Positions 25,035 through 33,290 of a DNA stretch of 64,000 bases are shown in pieces. The stretch is from Hoylesella buccalis ATCC 35310. Its GTDB lineage: Bacteria > Bacteroidota > Bacteroidia > Bacteroidales > Bacteroidaceae. The notes beneath the pieces were generated by a model, which saw only the letters and a program-made list of their open reading frames with translations, ran no database searches and was not told where the DNA came from. The position numbers and the translations under genes were made by a program. The number at the start of each line of letters is the position of its first letter. The first letter of the stretch is position 1. Location of the stretch: NCBI RefSeq assembly GCF_000177075.1, contig NZ_ADEG01000031.1:1-64000 (forward strand), written 5' to 3'.

Positions 25035-25682
25035 ATGAAGATGAGCAAATCGATTTCATTTAGTTCGGCCTTTCGCCTCTTGGCCCTTGCGCTGTTTGTT
25101 ACGCTCACTGTCCAAGTAAAGGCGCAGCGTCGTCCTGCCGATTACCAAGTAGCAGGAGGTGTGGTGCTTTATTGCGGCACGCCTTTATCCATGGCCGATG
25201 TATATTCTTTTGTCAATTTGGGGCATGGTTATGCTAAAGATGCTTATCATGTTTACTATCTTGGCGATGTGTTGCGGTATGTTGATCCTCGTACATTCAG
25301 GTTAAAACGTGATGACTACCATCGTCCGTACGATGGTGATGAGGGTTTTATGTATCGTACACGGGGGTATATGATTATGTCGCATGCCGTGCTGTTCAAT
25401 GGCAAGAACGTAGAAGGAGCCTCGGCGCGAAGCTTTCAAGACCTGGGTGGATATTACGGAAAAGATACTTTCAACGTGTTCTATATGGGACGCAAGCTGT
25501 CTGGTGCCAGCGGTAATTCGTTTCGGTATTTAGGCGATGGTTATGCGAAAGATTCTTTTGACGTTTATTTCATGGGCCGTAAAGTTAACGGTGCCAGTGC
25601 TAGTTCCTTTCAAGTTGTGGGCGATGGCTATGCCGAAGATACTTTCAACACCTATTATCAAGGGCAGAAAATCGCTGACTAA
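25035..25682 (+). CDS. Exported DKNYY-repeat protein
   Basis: A 215-residue protein with a signal peptide (about 1-32, ending VQVKAQ). The mature part has about five copies of a 23-residue DKNYY-type repeat in which a Gly-Tyr-Ala-Lys-Asp pair leads to a hydrophobic strand: LGHGYAKDAYHVYYLGDVL, LGGYYGKDTFNVFYMGRKL, LGDGYAKDSFDVYFMGRKV, VGDGYAEDTFNTYYQGQKI. Such repeats occur in surface or periplasmic proteins and have no established function. Downstream lies an 8-bp tandem array. Confidence 0.75.
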   Translation: MKMSKSISFSSAFRLLALALFVTLTVQVKAQRRPADYQVAGGVVLYCGTPLSMADVYSFVNLGHGYAKDAYHVYYLGDVLRYVDPRTFRLKRDDYHRPYDGDEGFMYRTRGYMIMSHAVLFNGKNVEGASARSFQDLGGYYGKDTFNVFYMGRKLSGASGNSFRYLGDGYAKDSFDVYFMGRKVNGASASSFQVVGDGYAEDTFNTYYQGQKIAD

Positions 25683-25788
25683 ACTCACCAAACTTATCAG
25701 CTTACGAACTTATAAACTCACCAAACTCATAAACATATAATCTCACAAACTCACCAACTTATAAACTTATAAACTCAAAAACTCACAA
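25683..25788. repeat. Octamer tandem repeat running up to the yecH-type start codon
   Basis: About thirteen 8-bp units of the forms TATAAACT, CACAAACT and CACCAACT fill the whole 106-bp gap and end at the ATG at 25789, so the array forms the leader of that gene. A few units are 9 bp. Confidence 0.75.
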
Positions 25789-26022
25789 ATGATACATGGA
25801 CATGAAGTCCTGCAAATGATGCAGGGAAACAGCTATTCAAGCAAAGAAGAATTAGTAAAAGCAATTATCAGTCGTTTCGGAGAAGTCGAACGCTTTTATA
25901 CTTGTTCGGCAGAAGGAATGACAGCGGCGCAGTTGGTCGACTTTCTCGAGCAGCGCGGCAAGTTTAAGCCTGCGCATTCAGATGGTTTTACCGTTGATAC
26001 GTCAAAAGTGTGTAACCATTAA
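25789..26022 (+). CDS. YecH-family (DUF2492) small putative metal-binding protein
   Basis: A 77-residue protein with the YecH layout: IHGHEVLQMM at the start (the His pair), a central FYTCSAEGMTAAQLVDFLEQ (about residues 38-57), and a C-terminal Cys-Asn-His tail (SKVCNH). The family is annotated as metal-binding because of these conserved His and Cys residues, but no function is proven. No Shine-Dalgarno site is seen, since the leader is the octamer array. It converges with porQ on the other strand. Confidence 0.82.
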   Translation: MIHGHEVLQMMQGNSYSSKEELVKAIISRFGEVERFYTCSAEGMTAAQLVDFLEQRGKFKPAHSDGFTVDTSKVCNH

Positions 26023-26062
26023 AGCGGCAAACTTGCACCTTTATTTTTCTTATCAATAAAGG

Positions 26063-26200
26063 TATCAACGCCCTCCTGATTTTTGATAAAATACAAGGCG
26101 AAAAACAGAAAACTGTACGTTTTTTCGGCTCTATAATTTCAATATTCGCCAACGCAAGGTAAGTTGCTTCCAAATACGCTGAAAATAGGAGGCGTTGATA
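26063..26200. repeat. 138-bp element with inverted ends
   Basis: The ends TATCAACGCC (26063-26072) and GGCGTTGATA (26191-26200) are perfect inverted copies, and pairing goes on inward (CTCCTGATTTT against AAAATAGGA, with bulges). An inner pair GCGAAAAA/TTTTTTCG adds a second dyad. It could be a MITE-like remnant or a folded RNA. No coding frame lies inside. Confidence 0.65.
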
Positions 26201-26282
26201 ATCAGCAATATAGGCTCTTTGCTCACCAGAATCTCATCTGTTTTCTTGGTAAAAGCACTGCTTTTGTGCCTTTTTGAGCGTG

Positions 26283-26370
26283 TAATAAGCTATCTTTTGC
26301 CCTCTTATTGCTATGCTTTTGTACGATAAAGTCATTGAGTTTGCATGTTAAAAGCTTTGCTTTTGAATGC
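26283..26370. repeat. Four-unit 22-bp palindromic array (array C, T-leading variant)
   Basis: Cores at 26283, 26305, 26327 and 26349 are TAATAAGCTATCTTTTG, TTATTGCTATGCTTTTG, TAAAGTCATTGAGTTTG and TAAAAGCTTTGCTTTTG, each with a 5-bp spacer. A fifth core, TAAAAGCACTGCTTTTG (26250-26266), is 33 bp before the first, one and a half periods away. Cores begin with T, not C, unlike the other arrays. Confidence 0.7.
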
Positions 26371-26476
26371 AAAGAGGATAAAACGTGTCAAATAAGGCAC
26401 ATGAAATAACCTGTTTGATGCTAATTTACAGAAAACTCAGTACAAAAAACCGACGTATCTGAGCAGTAAGTTTTCT

Positions 26477-27421
26477 TTATAATTGAAACGCTGTACTGAT
26501 AACAATCGACTGGCTTGAAACGTGATACTTGCCGTAGGCCAGGTTCAACTTAAAGCGGTTGAGGTTGATGCCTGCGCCACATGAGAAGCCTGCACCGTGG
26601 TTGCTCTCCTCGTCTGTGCCGGCAATGGTCATCTCGTCGGCACGCCGGAAGTTGTAACCAGCACCCACCCAAATGCGGTCAGACAGCAGAATATCAATGC
26701 CGCCCACCAGGTGATTCATGAATTTATAGTTCCAATGCGTGAGGTCAACCAGTGTGGCGTGAAACCGTAGTGGCGTGTGTACCAGTCTTTTGCTTACGCC
26801 AAGCTGCACGTCTAAGGGCATGCTTTCGTAGGTGTCGTCGTAGCTTTTGAGCTGTCCGCCCAGGTTTTTGGCCACGAACGACAGTGACAGTTCGCGCTCA
26901 GCATCGTAATAATTAAGTCCGAGGTCAACGCCCATGGCCAGCGAGTTGTAGCCGGCGATGTACGAGGTGATGAACTTAGCGGTGATACCTCCGGCCAATT
27001 GGTCGGTGAGCAGGTACGAGAAATAGCCAGACAAGGCAATGTCTTTGGCCGAAAATTCGCCAAGTTGCTGGTTCTCGGCCGTGGTTTGTTTCATTTTACC
27101 ATAGTCAATGTATAGTGCGGAAACGGCTGCCGAGGCCCGCTCTTTAATCACTTTGTTGAACGCAGCGCTCAACATGTTGGTCCCGGCCATATAGTTCATG
27201 TAGTTCAGGTTGATGGTCTTGTCGCTCACAGTCGACAGCAGTGCCGGGTTATGGAATATCAGTGCCTCGTCGTCTTCCACCAACGAGATGTTCTCACCCC
27301 CCAATGCTGAGGCGTGAGCACTTGCTGGTAGACGTAGAAAGTTGTACACATTCTTACTTTCTTGCGCGACGGTGGTTGTGGCAACTGCTGTGAGCAAGAG
27401 GACGAAAAGGGCTTTTTTCAT
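26477..27421 (-). CDS. porQ: Type IX secretion system protein PorQ
   Basis: A 314-residue outer-membrane beta-barrel of the FadL/PorV-like class with a signal peptide (about 1-19, TTTVAQ). It starts YNFLRLPASAHASALGGENI (residues about 26-45) and has the family's DEALIFHNPALLS motif (about 51-63), then barrel strands to the end (IVISTAFQL). PorQ works with PorZ and PorU, V and Z in anchoring cargo proteins with C-terminal sorting domains at the cell surface. Probable cargo in this window are the subtilase at 56.8-59 kb and perhaps the GHL10 protein. Confidence 0.88.
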   Translation of the reverse strand: MKKALFVLLLTAVATTTVAQESKNVYNFLRLPASAHASALGGENISLVEDDEALIFHNPALLSTVSDKTINLNYMNYMAGTNMLSAAFNKVIKERASAAVSALYIDYGKMKQTTAENQQLGEFSAKDIALSGYFSYLLTDQLAGGITAKFITSYIAGYNSLAMGVDLGLNYYDAERELSLSFVAKNLGGQLKSYDDTYESMPLDVQLGVSKRLVHTPLRFHATLVDLTHWNYKFMNHLVGGIDILLSDRIWVGAGYNFRRADEMTIAGTDEESNHGAGFSCGAGINLNRFKLNLAYGKYHVSSQSIVISTAFQL

Positions 27422-27442
27422 TTATTTTTCCTAATTTATGGG

Positions 27443-27450
27443 CAAAGATA
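27443..27450 (-). promoter_or_regulatory. Promoter -7 box for porQ
   Basis: Read leftward, TATCTTTG, 21 bp before the ATG. It is back to back with the rightward box at 27473. Confidence 0.7.
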
Positions 27451-27472
27451 CTACTATTTTCAAATAACTCGT

Positions 27473-27480
27473 TATCTTTG
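27473..27480 (+). promoter_or_regulatory. Promoter -7 box for the tonB-like/polyprenyl synthase operon
   Basis: TATCTTTG, with the expected start near 27485 and a leader of about 85 bases. It lies 22 bp from the porQ box in a divergent layout. Confidence 0.7.
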
Positions 27481-27570
27481 TACATCTAATCTGTTTGGTA
27501 AACAACGTAAAAAAGAAGTGTTTATTGCGGTCGTTCAGCAGTCATTGCACGGCGTCCGATTATTCTCATC

Positions 27571-28287
27571 GTGAAGCAACAAAAATCAGACATCCCCACA
27601 GTAGAAGAGCATCGTGCCACGGCATTCTTGCTGGGGCTCGTGTTGATTCTGTCGGTCTTGTATGTGGCATTTCAATACAATAGCGCACCGCAAGGCATGG
27701 CTTTGTCTGACCAATCGCTTGACGAGCTGGTGCAAGATATCGAATTGCACCCCGCCATGGATGACAAGGAGATGGTTAACACCATGGCCGTTCAACCGCC
27801 ACAAAAAACCTTCAGCGAACGAATCAAGGCGGTGGATCAGCCGCTGAAACAACAAATTGAGAAACTATCGGCTTCCACTACCAGTCCACTCTTGGTTGGT
27901 GATGGCGAGGCCGAGGCGTTGAATGCCAAGCTGTCGGCGGCACTTCCACCCGTCCCCGTGGCCTCTGAACAGCCCTTAAACTTTCGCATTGTTCAGCAAA
28001 TGCCCGAGTTTCCCGGTGGTGGATCAGCGTTCATTCAGTGGCTCACGCGTCAACTGCGATATCCACCATTGGCTCAAAGTCAGAGAATACAGGGCAGAGT
28101 GGTGGTGTCGTTCATTGTCAATAAAGACGGAAGCATTGCCGATGTGAAGTTGGAAAAGTCGGTCAATGCCCTGCTGGATCGTGAGGCATTGCGCGTCATT
28201 CGTATGATGCCCCGGTGGAAACCGGGTGTGCACAACAACCAACCGTGCCGCACCATGGTGGCCGTGCCGGTGGTATTCAAAATTTAG
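27571..28287 (+). CDS. TonB-family energy transducer-like protein
   Basis: A 238-residue protein with a short cytoplasmic head, one membrane helix (about residues 18-36, FLLGLVLILSVLYVAFQ), a flexible periplasmic linker and a C-terminal TonB domain (about 150-238). That domain is the family's usual FPGGGSAFIQWLTRQLRYPP, GRVVVSFIVNKDGSIADVKL, ALRVIRMMPRWKPG and VPVVFKI. It would pass proton-motive energy from an ExbB/ExbD pair to TonB-dependent receptors; no exbB or exbD is in the window. The start is a GTG at 27571, since later starts would remove the membrane helix. Confidence 0.87.
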   Translation: MKQQKSDIPTVEEHRATAFLLGLVLILSVLYVAFQYNSAPQGMALSDQSLDELVQDIELHPAMDDKEMVNTMAVQPPQKTFSERIKAVDQPLKQQIEKLSASTTSPLLVGDGEAEALNAKLSAALPPVPVASEQPLNFRIVQQMPEFPGGGSAFIQWLTRQLRYPPLAQSQRIQGRVVVSFIVNKDGSIADVKLEKSVNALLDREALRVIRMMPRWKPGVHNNQPCRTMVAVPVVFKI

Positions 28288-28311
28288 CAATTGATTAAAA
28301 TACAACAATCT

Positions 28312-29286
28312 ATGATGACATCTCAAGAAATCCTCAAACTGGTTAACAATCATCTCGACAGTTTGGCCGATGAACGGCAACCCCGTCATCTGTACGAACC
28401 TATAGAATATGTGCTCAGTCTGGGCGGCAAGCGCATCAGACCCACGCTCATGCTGTTGGCTTACAACCTGTATCGGGAGCATCCGGAGGACATTCTGATG
28501 CCCGCTTGTGGTATCGAAACCTACCATAACTATACGCTCTTGCACGATGACCTTATGGATCAGGCTGACCTGCGGCGTGGCCATGAAACCGTTCACAAGC
28601 GTTGGGATGCCAATACGGCCATCCTTAGTGGCGATTCAATGCTGGTTCTGGCCTACCAACGCATGGCGCAATGCAGGCCCGACAAGCTGAAAGAGGTCAT
28701 CGACCTGTTTACACAAACGGCTCTGGAGATAGGTGAAGGACAGCAATATGATATGGATTTTGAACATCGCAACGATGTCACGGAGGACGAATACATCGAG
28801 ATGATTCGTCTCAAAACAAGCGTCTTGCTGGCGTGTGCCTTGAAGATTGGCGCCATCTTGGGCGATGCTTCTGCCGAAGATGCCAATAACTTGTATCGCT
28901 TCGGCGAGAAAATAGGCTTGGCATTCCAACTGCAAGACGACTTTCTGGATGTGTATGGCGACTCCAAAGTCTTTGGAAAGGCCATCGGAGGTGATATCGT
29001 CAGCAACAAGAAAACCTACATGCTCATCAACGCTTTCAATCGGGCTGACGCCCAACAGCGTGCCGAATTGGAACGCTGGACGCAGCTCAAGGACTTTGAC
29101 AGACAGGAGAAAATCGATGCGGTGACGGCTCTTTACAACGACATGGGCATCGATCGTCTGGCACAAGACAAGATGGCGACCTATTATGAGGAGAGCAAGA
29201 AATACCTCGCTGCGGTACAAGTGCCAACTGAAAAGAAGCGGGAACTGACGGCTTATGCGCAGCAAATGATGAAAAGAACCTACTAA
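28312..29286 (+). CDS. Trans-isoprenyl diphosphate synthase (polyprenyl synthetase)
   Basis: Head-to-tail condensation of isopentenyl diphosphate to a long prenyl chain, for example for menaquinone. The 324-residue chain has both Asp-rich motifs: LLHDDLMDQADLRRG (about residues 71-85) and FQLQDDFLDVYGD (about 207-219), and the SLGGKRIRPTLMLL substrate motif. Product length cannot be set from sequence alone. The ATG at 28312 is preferred to the TTG at 28291. It follows the tonB-like gene closely and may be co-transcribed. Confidence 0.9.
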   Translation: MMTSQEILKLVNNHLDSLADERQPRHLYEPIEYVLSLGGKRIRPTLMLLAYNLYREHPEDILMPACGIETYHNYTLLHDDLMDQADLRRGHETVHKRWDANTAILSGDSMLVLAYQRMAQCRPDKLKEVIDLFTQTALEIGEGQQYDMDFEHRNDVTEDEYIEMIRLKTSVLLACALKIGAILGDASAEDANNLYRFGEKIGLAFQLQDDFLDVYGDSKVFGKAIGGDIVSNKKTYMLINAFNRADAQQRAELERWTQLKDFDRQEKIDAVTALYNDMGIDRLAQDKMATYYEESKKYLAAVQVPTEKKRELTAYAQQMMKRTY

Positions 29287-29364
29287 GGCGACTCCAATCC
29301 TCATCTGAAGCTCCTGCAACCCACCTCACCTATAACCTATTCACCCTGTTAAAATTCGTTTGTT

Positions 29365-30069
29365 TTGCCCTATAGAAGACTCCCTAAGACTGATGCCGCA
29401 CGATTGAAAGCTCTCAAGACGCTGCTGGACAATAACGATATCTATACCGTTAGGAATAGATTCGTGGACTGGAAGTTGCTGAACAAGGCTCAACAATTGT
29501 ACGACAGATTGCTCACAGCTTGCGACCAATACCGTATCAGTAAGCAGGTTCAGGCTCGACAGAGCCGAAGGGTGAGCAAGCTACAGCGCAATGCTACCCT
29601 GTATCTCAGTCATTTCTTGCAAGTTTTGTTCATGTGTGTTGAGCGGGGAGAAATCAAGAGTAAGCAGCTACAGCTCTACGGTTTGGAGCCAAATGCGGCG
29701 AGTTTGCCCGACATCAAGAATGCAGAAGCCTTGAAAGAGTGGGGGAAAAAGGTGGTAAAGGGAGAGAAAGAGCGAATCAAGAAAGGCGGATGCCCCATCT
29801 ATAATCCTACTATCAGCATGGTGTTTACGCATCATGACATATTCAAAGAGGCACATGAACAACAGCAATCACTGACGGCCAAGACAAAAAAGACGCAGGA
29901 AGAAATCGCCCTCTTGCGCCCAGAGGTGGATGAAGTATTGTTGGATATTTGGAATCAAATAGAGAAACATTTTGAGAACGAACCGCCCGAAGTGCGCTTT
30001 CCTGCCTGTCGGAAGCTCGGCGTGGTGTATTATTATCGCAGACACGAGGAGCATCTGTATGGCGAATAG
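29365..30069 (+). CDS. Conserved hypothetical protein, helical, cytoplasmic
   Basis: A 234-residue, highly charged protein with no signal peptide or membrane segment. It begins PYRRLPKTDAARLKALK, has a Lys- and Arg-rich middle (QARQSRRVSKLQRNATLYLS) and ends CRKLGVVYYYRRHEEHLYGE. Helix-rich segments may form a coiled coil (about residues 160-205). I do not recognise a function. The frame is closed upstream by TAA at 29350, and the only start before conserved-looking sequence is the TTG at 29365, so a rare start codon is probable. Confidence 0.65.
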   Translation: MPYRRLPKTDAARLKALKTLLDNNDIYTVRNRFVDWKLLNKAQQLYDRLLTACDQYRISKQVQARQSRRVSKLQRNATLYLSHFLQVLFMCVERGEIKSKQLQLYGLEPNAASLPDIKNAEALKEWGKKVVKGEKERIKKGGCPIYNPTISMVFTHHDIFKEAHEQQQSLTAKTKKTQEEIALLRPEVDEVLLDIWNQIEKHFENEPPEVRFPACRKLGVVYYYRRHEEHLYGE

Positions 30070-30175
30070 TCTTACCCATGGCCTGCCAAAAGGTTGTAGA
30101 GCAAATGCAAAAGGTTCGCCGGACAGGTGAAAACAGCGGCCTCCTACACGTTCTGTCTTTACTAATTCTACGTTC

Positions 30176-30241
30176 TATAACAACGACTGTCACACTTTAT
30201 AACAACTTCCGTCACATTCAATAACAATTTTTATGACGACA
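30176..30241 (+). repeat. 22-bp direct repeat in the tatD leader
   Basis: Three units start at 30176, 30198 and 30220. The first two agree closely (TATAACAAC then GTCACA), and the third (AATAACAATTTTTATGAC) is diverged and covers the ATG. It is unrelated in sequence to the palindromic 22-bp arrays. Confidence 0.7.
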
Positions 30242-31057
30242 ACTTTCATAGATACACACGCTCATTTGGATGGAGAAGAGTTTCAAGACGACCTTCCCGA
30301 GGTTATCGCGCGTGCCAAAGCGGCAGGTGTGGAAAAGATATTCGTGCCTGCCATCGACCTTGTTCATTTGCCTGATTTGATGAATGTGTGCCGAAAATAC
30401 CCAGACACGCTGCATCCCATGATAGGATTGCATCCGGAAGAGGTGAGAGATGATTGGAAGGACGTGTTGAAAAACATGAAACAACACTTGCTTGACAACT
30501 TGGCTGGAACGAACGATGAGCCACGATGTATCGCCGTTGGTGAGGTTGGACTGGACTATTATTGGAGTCGAGAATACGAACACGAACAACTTGAGGCTTT
30601 TGAAGAACAAGTGAAGTGGGCCGTGGAATGTCAGCTGCCACTGATGATTCACTGTCGAAAGGCGCAAAACGAAATGGTGAAATTGTTACGAAAATACGAA
30701 AAAGACTTGCCTGGTGGCGTTTTTCATTGTTTCACTGGCAACGACAAAGAGGCTGCCGAACTGTTGAGTTTTCAACGCTTTGTGCTGGGAATTGGTGGCG
30801 TGCTGACGTTCAAGAGCAGCAACCTGCGAGAGATGTTGCCTACCCATGTGCCGCTCAACCGCATCGTCTTAGAAACCGACAGTCCGTACATGGCGCCCAC
30901 ACCCAACCGCGGTAAGCGCAATGAAAGTGCTTTCGTGGCCTTGGTACTCAAGCAGTTGGCTCAGAGTTATCAGGTGAGTGAGGAAGAAATTGCAGTCCAA
31001 ACCAATGCCAATGTACAACGAGTGTTTGGGGTAGGTGTGATGGATAAAGCCGTTTGA
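30233..31057 (+). CDS. tatD: TatD-family metal-dependent DNase
   Basis: A TIM-barrel hydrolase of 274 residues. It has FIDTHAHLDGEEFQDDL (about residues 4-20, the HxH metal ligands), IAVGEVGLDYYWSREYEHEQ (about 98-117, the bridging Glu), PLMIHCRKA (about 139), GVFHCFTGNDKEA (about 163) and RIVLETDSPYMAPTP (about 213, the catalytic Asp). TatD enzymes are 3'-5' exonucleases and deacylases. The acyloxyacyl hydrolase gene follows 4 bp after its stop, so the two are one transcript. Confidence 0.93.
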   Translation: MTTTFIDTHAHLDGEEFQDDLPEVIARAKAAGVEKIFVPAIDLVHLPDLMNVCRKYPDTLHPMIGLHPEEVRDDWKDVLKNMKQHLLDNLAGTNDEPRCIAVGEVGLDYYWSREYEHEQLEAFEEQVKWAVECQLPLMIHCRKAQNEMVKLLRKYEKDLPGGVFHCFTGNDKEAAELLSFQRFVLGIGGVLTFKSSNLREMLPTHVPLNRIVLETDSPYMAPTPNRGKRNESAFVALVLKQLAQSYQVSEEEIAVQTNANVQRVFGVGVMDKAV

Positions 31058-31060
31058 TGG

Positions 31061-32308
31061 ATGAGAGTGTTGCCGTTGATTGTAGGATTGCTCTTGATGA
31101 GTACCGATGTTTGCGCCGAACAGGCCGACTCGTTGCACCATTACAATTATTCTTTGCAGGTCATGCCTGGTAGGTTAGTCGCCCTTGACCAATACGCTGA
31201 ACGGTGGATTAAGAAGACGCCAAACCTCTCGTTGGCCGCAGAAATAGGGCGTGTGGCATTGCCTAACGACAGTGATGCCTTTGCTTCTGACTTTAGATAT
31301 CCGTCGCTTACCTTGGGCTTGCGTTACACTTTGAATAATCAAGTGAGCCTACATCGCGACCCAGACCCTGCATGGGGACAGGCAAAAGAGGTGGATTACA
31401 ATTCTCGTTTGGGCAACACGGTGTCGCTGTACGGCAAGTTTTATCGCCCTTTCTTTCGCCATTTGCGGTGGGAAACGGCCTATTCGTTCAGCTTTGGCGT
31501 AGGCTACAGCCACCTAAAGTACAACAAACAAAACAATATTGACAACGAGTTGATAGGGACCCATGCTCTTATTTATTTCGGTGCCGGTGTGCATGCCACC
31601 TTTCATCTCAACAATCAATGGGGCATACGCGGCGCCATCGAATTCGTCCATCACAGCAATGGTGCTTTATATCGGCCCAACAAAGGCTCCAATGCGGTGG
31701 GTACATCCCTTGGAGTGGTGTACGAACCGTATTACAAACAACTGGTCAATACCGCCCATCCTCGTTTTTATCAACCTTTTGAACGCTATTGGTATCTCAA
31801 TTTTGCAGCAGGTGTAGGAGCGAAAACCATGTTGGAGGATTGGCTGACTACGCAATTTAGAACCGATCCCTCGCATCCAGATTATCGTACCGAACATTTT
31901 AAGGTGTATGCAGCCTACTCGTTACAGGCCGATGTGATGTGCCGTTATGCGCGCAGGTGGGCATCGGGCGTGGGCATTGATTGGTTTTATGGAACCTATG
32001 CCTCGCACATAGCCGACTTAGATGCGCGGCAAGGTAACGCTGCCAAGCATAGTCCGTGGTCGTTAGGAATCGCTGCCAAGCACGAAGTGTTCTATCATCG
32101 GCTGTCTTTGGGCCTGTCGTTTGGCTGGTACTTGCACCGCCAGATGGGCTACAACGCTTTGTTCAACGAGTCGAGATATTACGAACGCATTGGCTTGCAT
32201 TATGCTTTTCCGGTGCTGGGCGGATTGAAAGCGGGCATCAACATCAAAGCCCATCAAACTAAAGCCGACCTCACGGAGCTGGTCGTTGCCATTCCCGTGA
32301 GGTTGTAG
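31061..32308 (+). CDS. Acyloxyacyl hydrolase (PagL-like lipid A 3-O-deacylase family)
   Basis: A 415-residue outer-membrane protein with a signal peptide (about 1-18, STDVCAE). The middle carries the PagL-type core, with a FVHHSNGALYRPNKGSNAVG motif (about residues 200-219) that supplies the catalytic His and Ser. The acidic partner is not certain by eye. PagL enzymes remove the 3-O acyl chain of lipid A, altering endotoxin activity. The protein is about twice the size of Pseudomonas PagL, with a second barrel-like half up to IPVRL. It is translationally close to tatD. Confidence 0.75.
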   Translation: MRVLPLIVGLLLMSTDVCAEQADSLHHYNYSLQVMPGRLVALDQYAERWIKKTPNLSLAAEIGRVALPNDSDAFASDFRYPSLTLGLRYTLNNQVSLHRDPDPAWGQAKEVDYNSRLGNTVSLYGKFYRPFFRHLRWETAYSFSFGVGYSHLKYNKQNNIDNELIGTHALIYFGAGVHATFHLNNQWGIRGAIEFVHHSNGALYRPNKGSNAVGTSLGVVYEPYYKQLVNTAHPRFYQPFERYWYLNFAAGVGAKTMLEDWLTTQFRTDPSHPDYRTEHFKVYAAYSLQADVMCRYARRWASGVGIDWFYGTYASHIADLDARQGNAAKHSPWSLGIAAKHEVFYHRLSLGLSFGWYLHRQMGYNALFNESRYYERIGLHYAFPVLGGLKAGINIKAHQTKADLTELVVAIPVRL

Positions 32309-32340
32309 GTCAATCGCCGTCTTAATAACTTGATGGCTTG

Positions 32341-33270
32341 TCAGTTCCTCATCCATTCATCGTTGGCCTTTGGGGTGACAATCTGTAGCTTGTCGTCGTT
32401 GAGCCGAACGACATATTTGTCTGTGGTGTTGCTGATGCTGTCAGCCACATTCAGTTCCAGTTGACCTGTCTGAAGGGTGGTTAACTGGTTGCATCGATTT
32501 TCCCATTTGATATTTTTGGGGTCTTCGAGAAAGACACCATGGGTGACCACGGTGATGGGTGAGGTGAACTGGTAGGTCATGCGCAGCTTAGGTTTGGCGT
32601 AACTTTCCAGCATTCCGCTTCCCGACAGTTCAAAAATAAATAAGTCAACCTTCGTCTTCCACCATTCTACGGTGAGCGGTTTGTTGGTCACTTGGAAGGT
32701 TTTGTCGTACGGTTCGTATTTGATATATTCGTCATCATACACTCGGGTCTTTGTCTTTTGACTGTTCTTCATGTAGAGCAGTGCCTTGGGGAGGCACGAA
32801 CTTTCACTTATCGTCCATTGCTGCGAGTAGATGTTGTCAATGGTGAGAAAGAAAATCAGCTCAACATCCAAGTGTTCAACGACCGCCTGAATCTTCCATG
32901 TGTCACCTTCGGGGCGGGTGTAACTGATGGTATAGTTGTTCCTTCCAGGCATGTTCCAGGCTTTCAGCATATAGATGTCTTCCAGGCTCTTGGGGTCTTT
33001 GTTCTTCACGATGTTGATGTTTTTGAAGTAAAGTGCGTTCACCGAGTCACGACCTTCGAGGGTGTTTTGGCGGACATATTCCCTGAACATGCGCGTGTAA
33101 GCGATGATGTCGGTAAAATATTCGAGGTATTCTTCGGTGTATCCGTATGCCCGATATCCGGCTTTCGTCATCGTGGTGCTTTCGTCACTGTTGTTGTATT
33201 CGGTCAAGCCTCTTTCACATCCCGAAAAAGCCAGTATGGCCATGATGCCTATCAATAGTTTTGTTTTCAT
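32341..33270 (-). CDS. Hypothetical lipoprotein
   Basis: A 309-residue protein with a lipobox (AILAFSGCERG, lipidated Cys about residue 18). The mature part is rich in Thr, Asn and Lys, without known domain motifs; predicted beta structure dominates the C-terminal half (LELNVADSISN). It starts 20 bp after the barrel gene to its right and so forms a two-gene operon with it. It could be the periplasmic or surface partner of that barrel. I do not recognise the family. Confidence 0.68.
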   Translation of the reverse strand: MKTKLLIGIMAILAFSGCERGLTEYNNSDESTTMTKAGYRAYGYTEEYLEYFTDIIAYTRMFREYVRQNTLEGRDSVNALYFKNINIVKNKDPKSLEDIYMLKAWNMPGRNNYTISYTRPEGDTWKIQAVVEHLDVELIFFLTIDNIYSQQWTISESSCLPKALLYMKNSQKTKTRVYDDEYIKYEPYDKTFQVTNKPLTVEWWKTKVDLFIFELSGSGMLESYAKPKLRMTYQFTSPITVVTHGVFLEDPKNIKWENRCNQLTTLQTGQLELNVADSISNTTDKYVVRLNDDKLQIVTPKANDEWMRN

Positions 33271-33290
33271 TTTTCTGTCTGTGTTTGTTT

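Larger units (their letters stand above)
26023..26476. other. 454-bp intergenic region between convergent yecH-type gene and porQ
   Basis: No gene seen. It holds a 138-bp structured element with inverted ends (26063-26200) and the 22-bp array C (26283-26370). The remainder is AT-rich, and no clear terminator hairpin with T-run is found for either gene. Confidence 0.7.

Noticed and set aside
23268-25788. Transposon or genomic island suggested by the two octamer arrays
   Set aside because: The genes between them (rluA-type, cmk, DKNYY) are normal chromosomal genes for the group, no transposase or integrase is present, and the two arrays differ in sequence.
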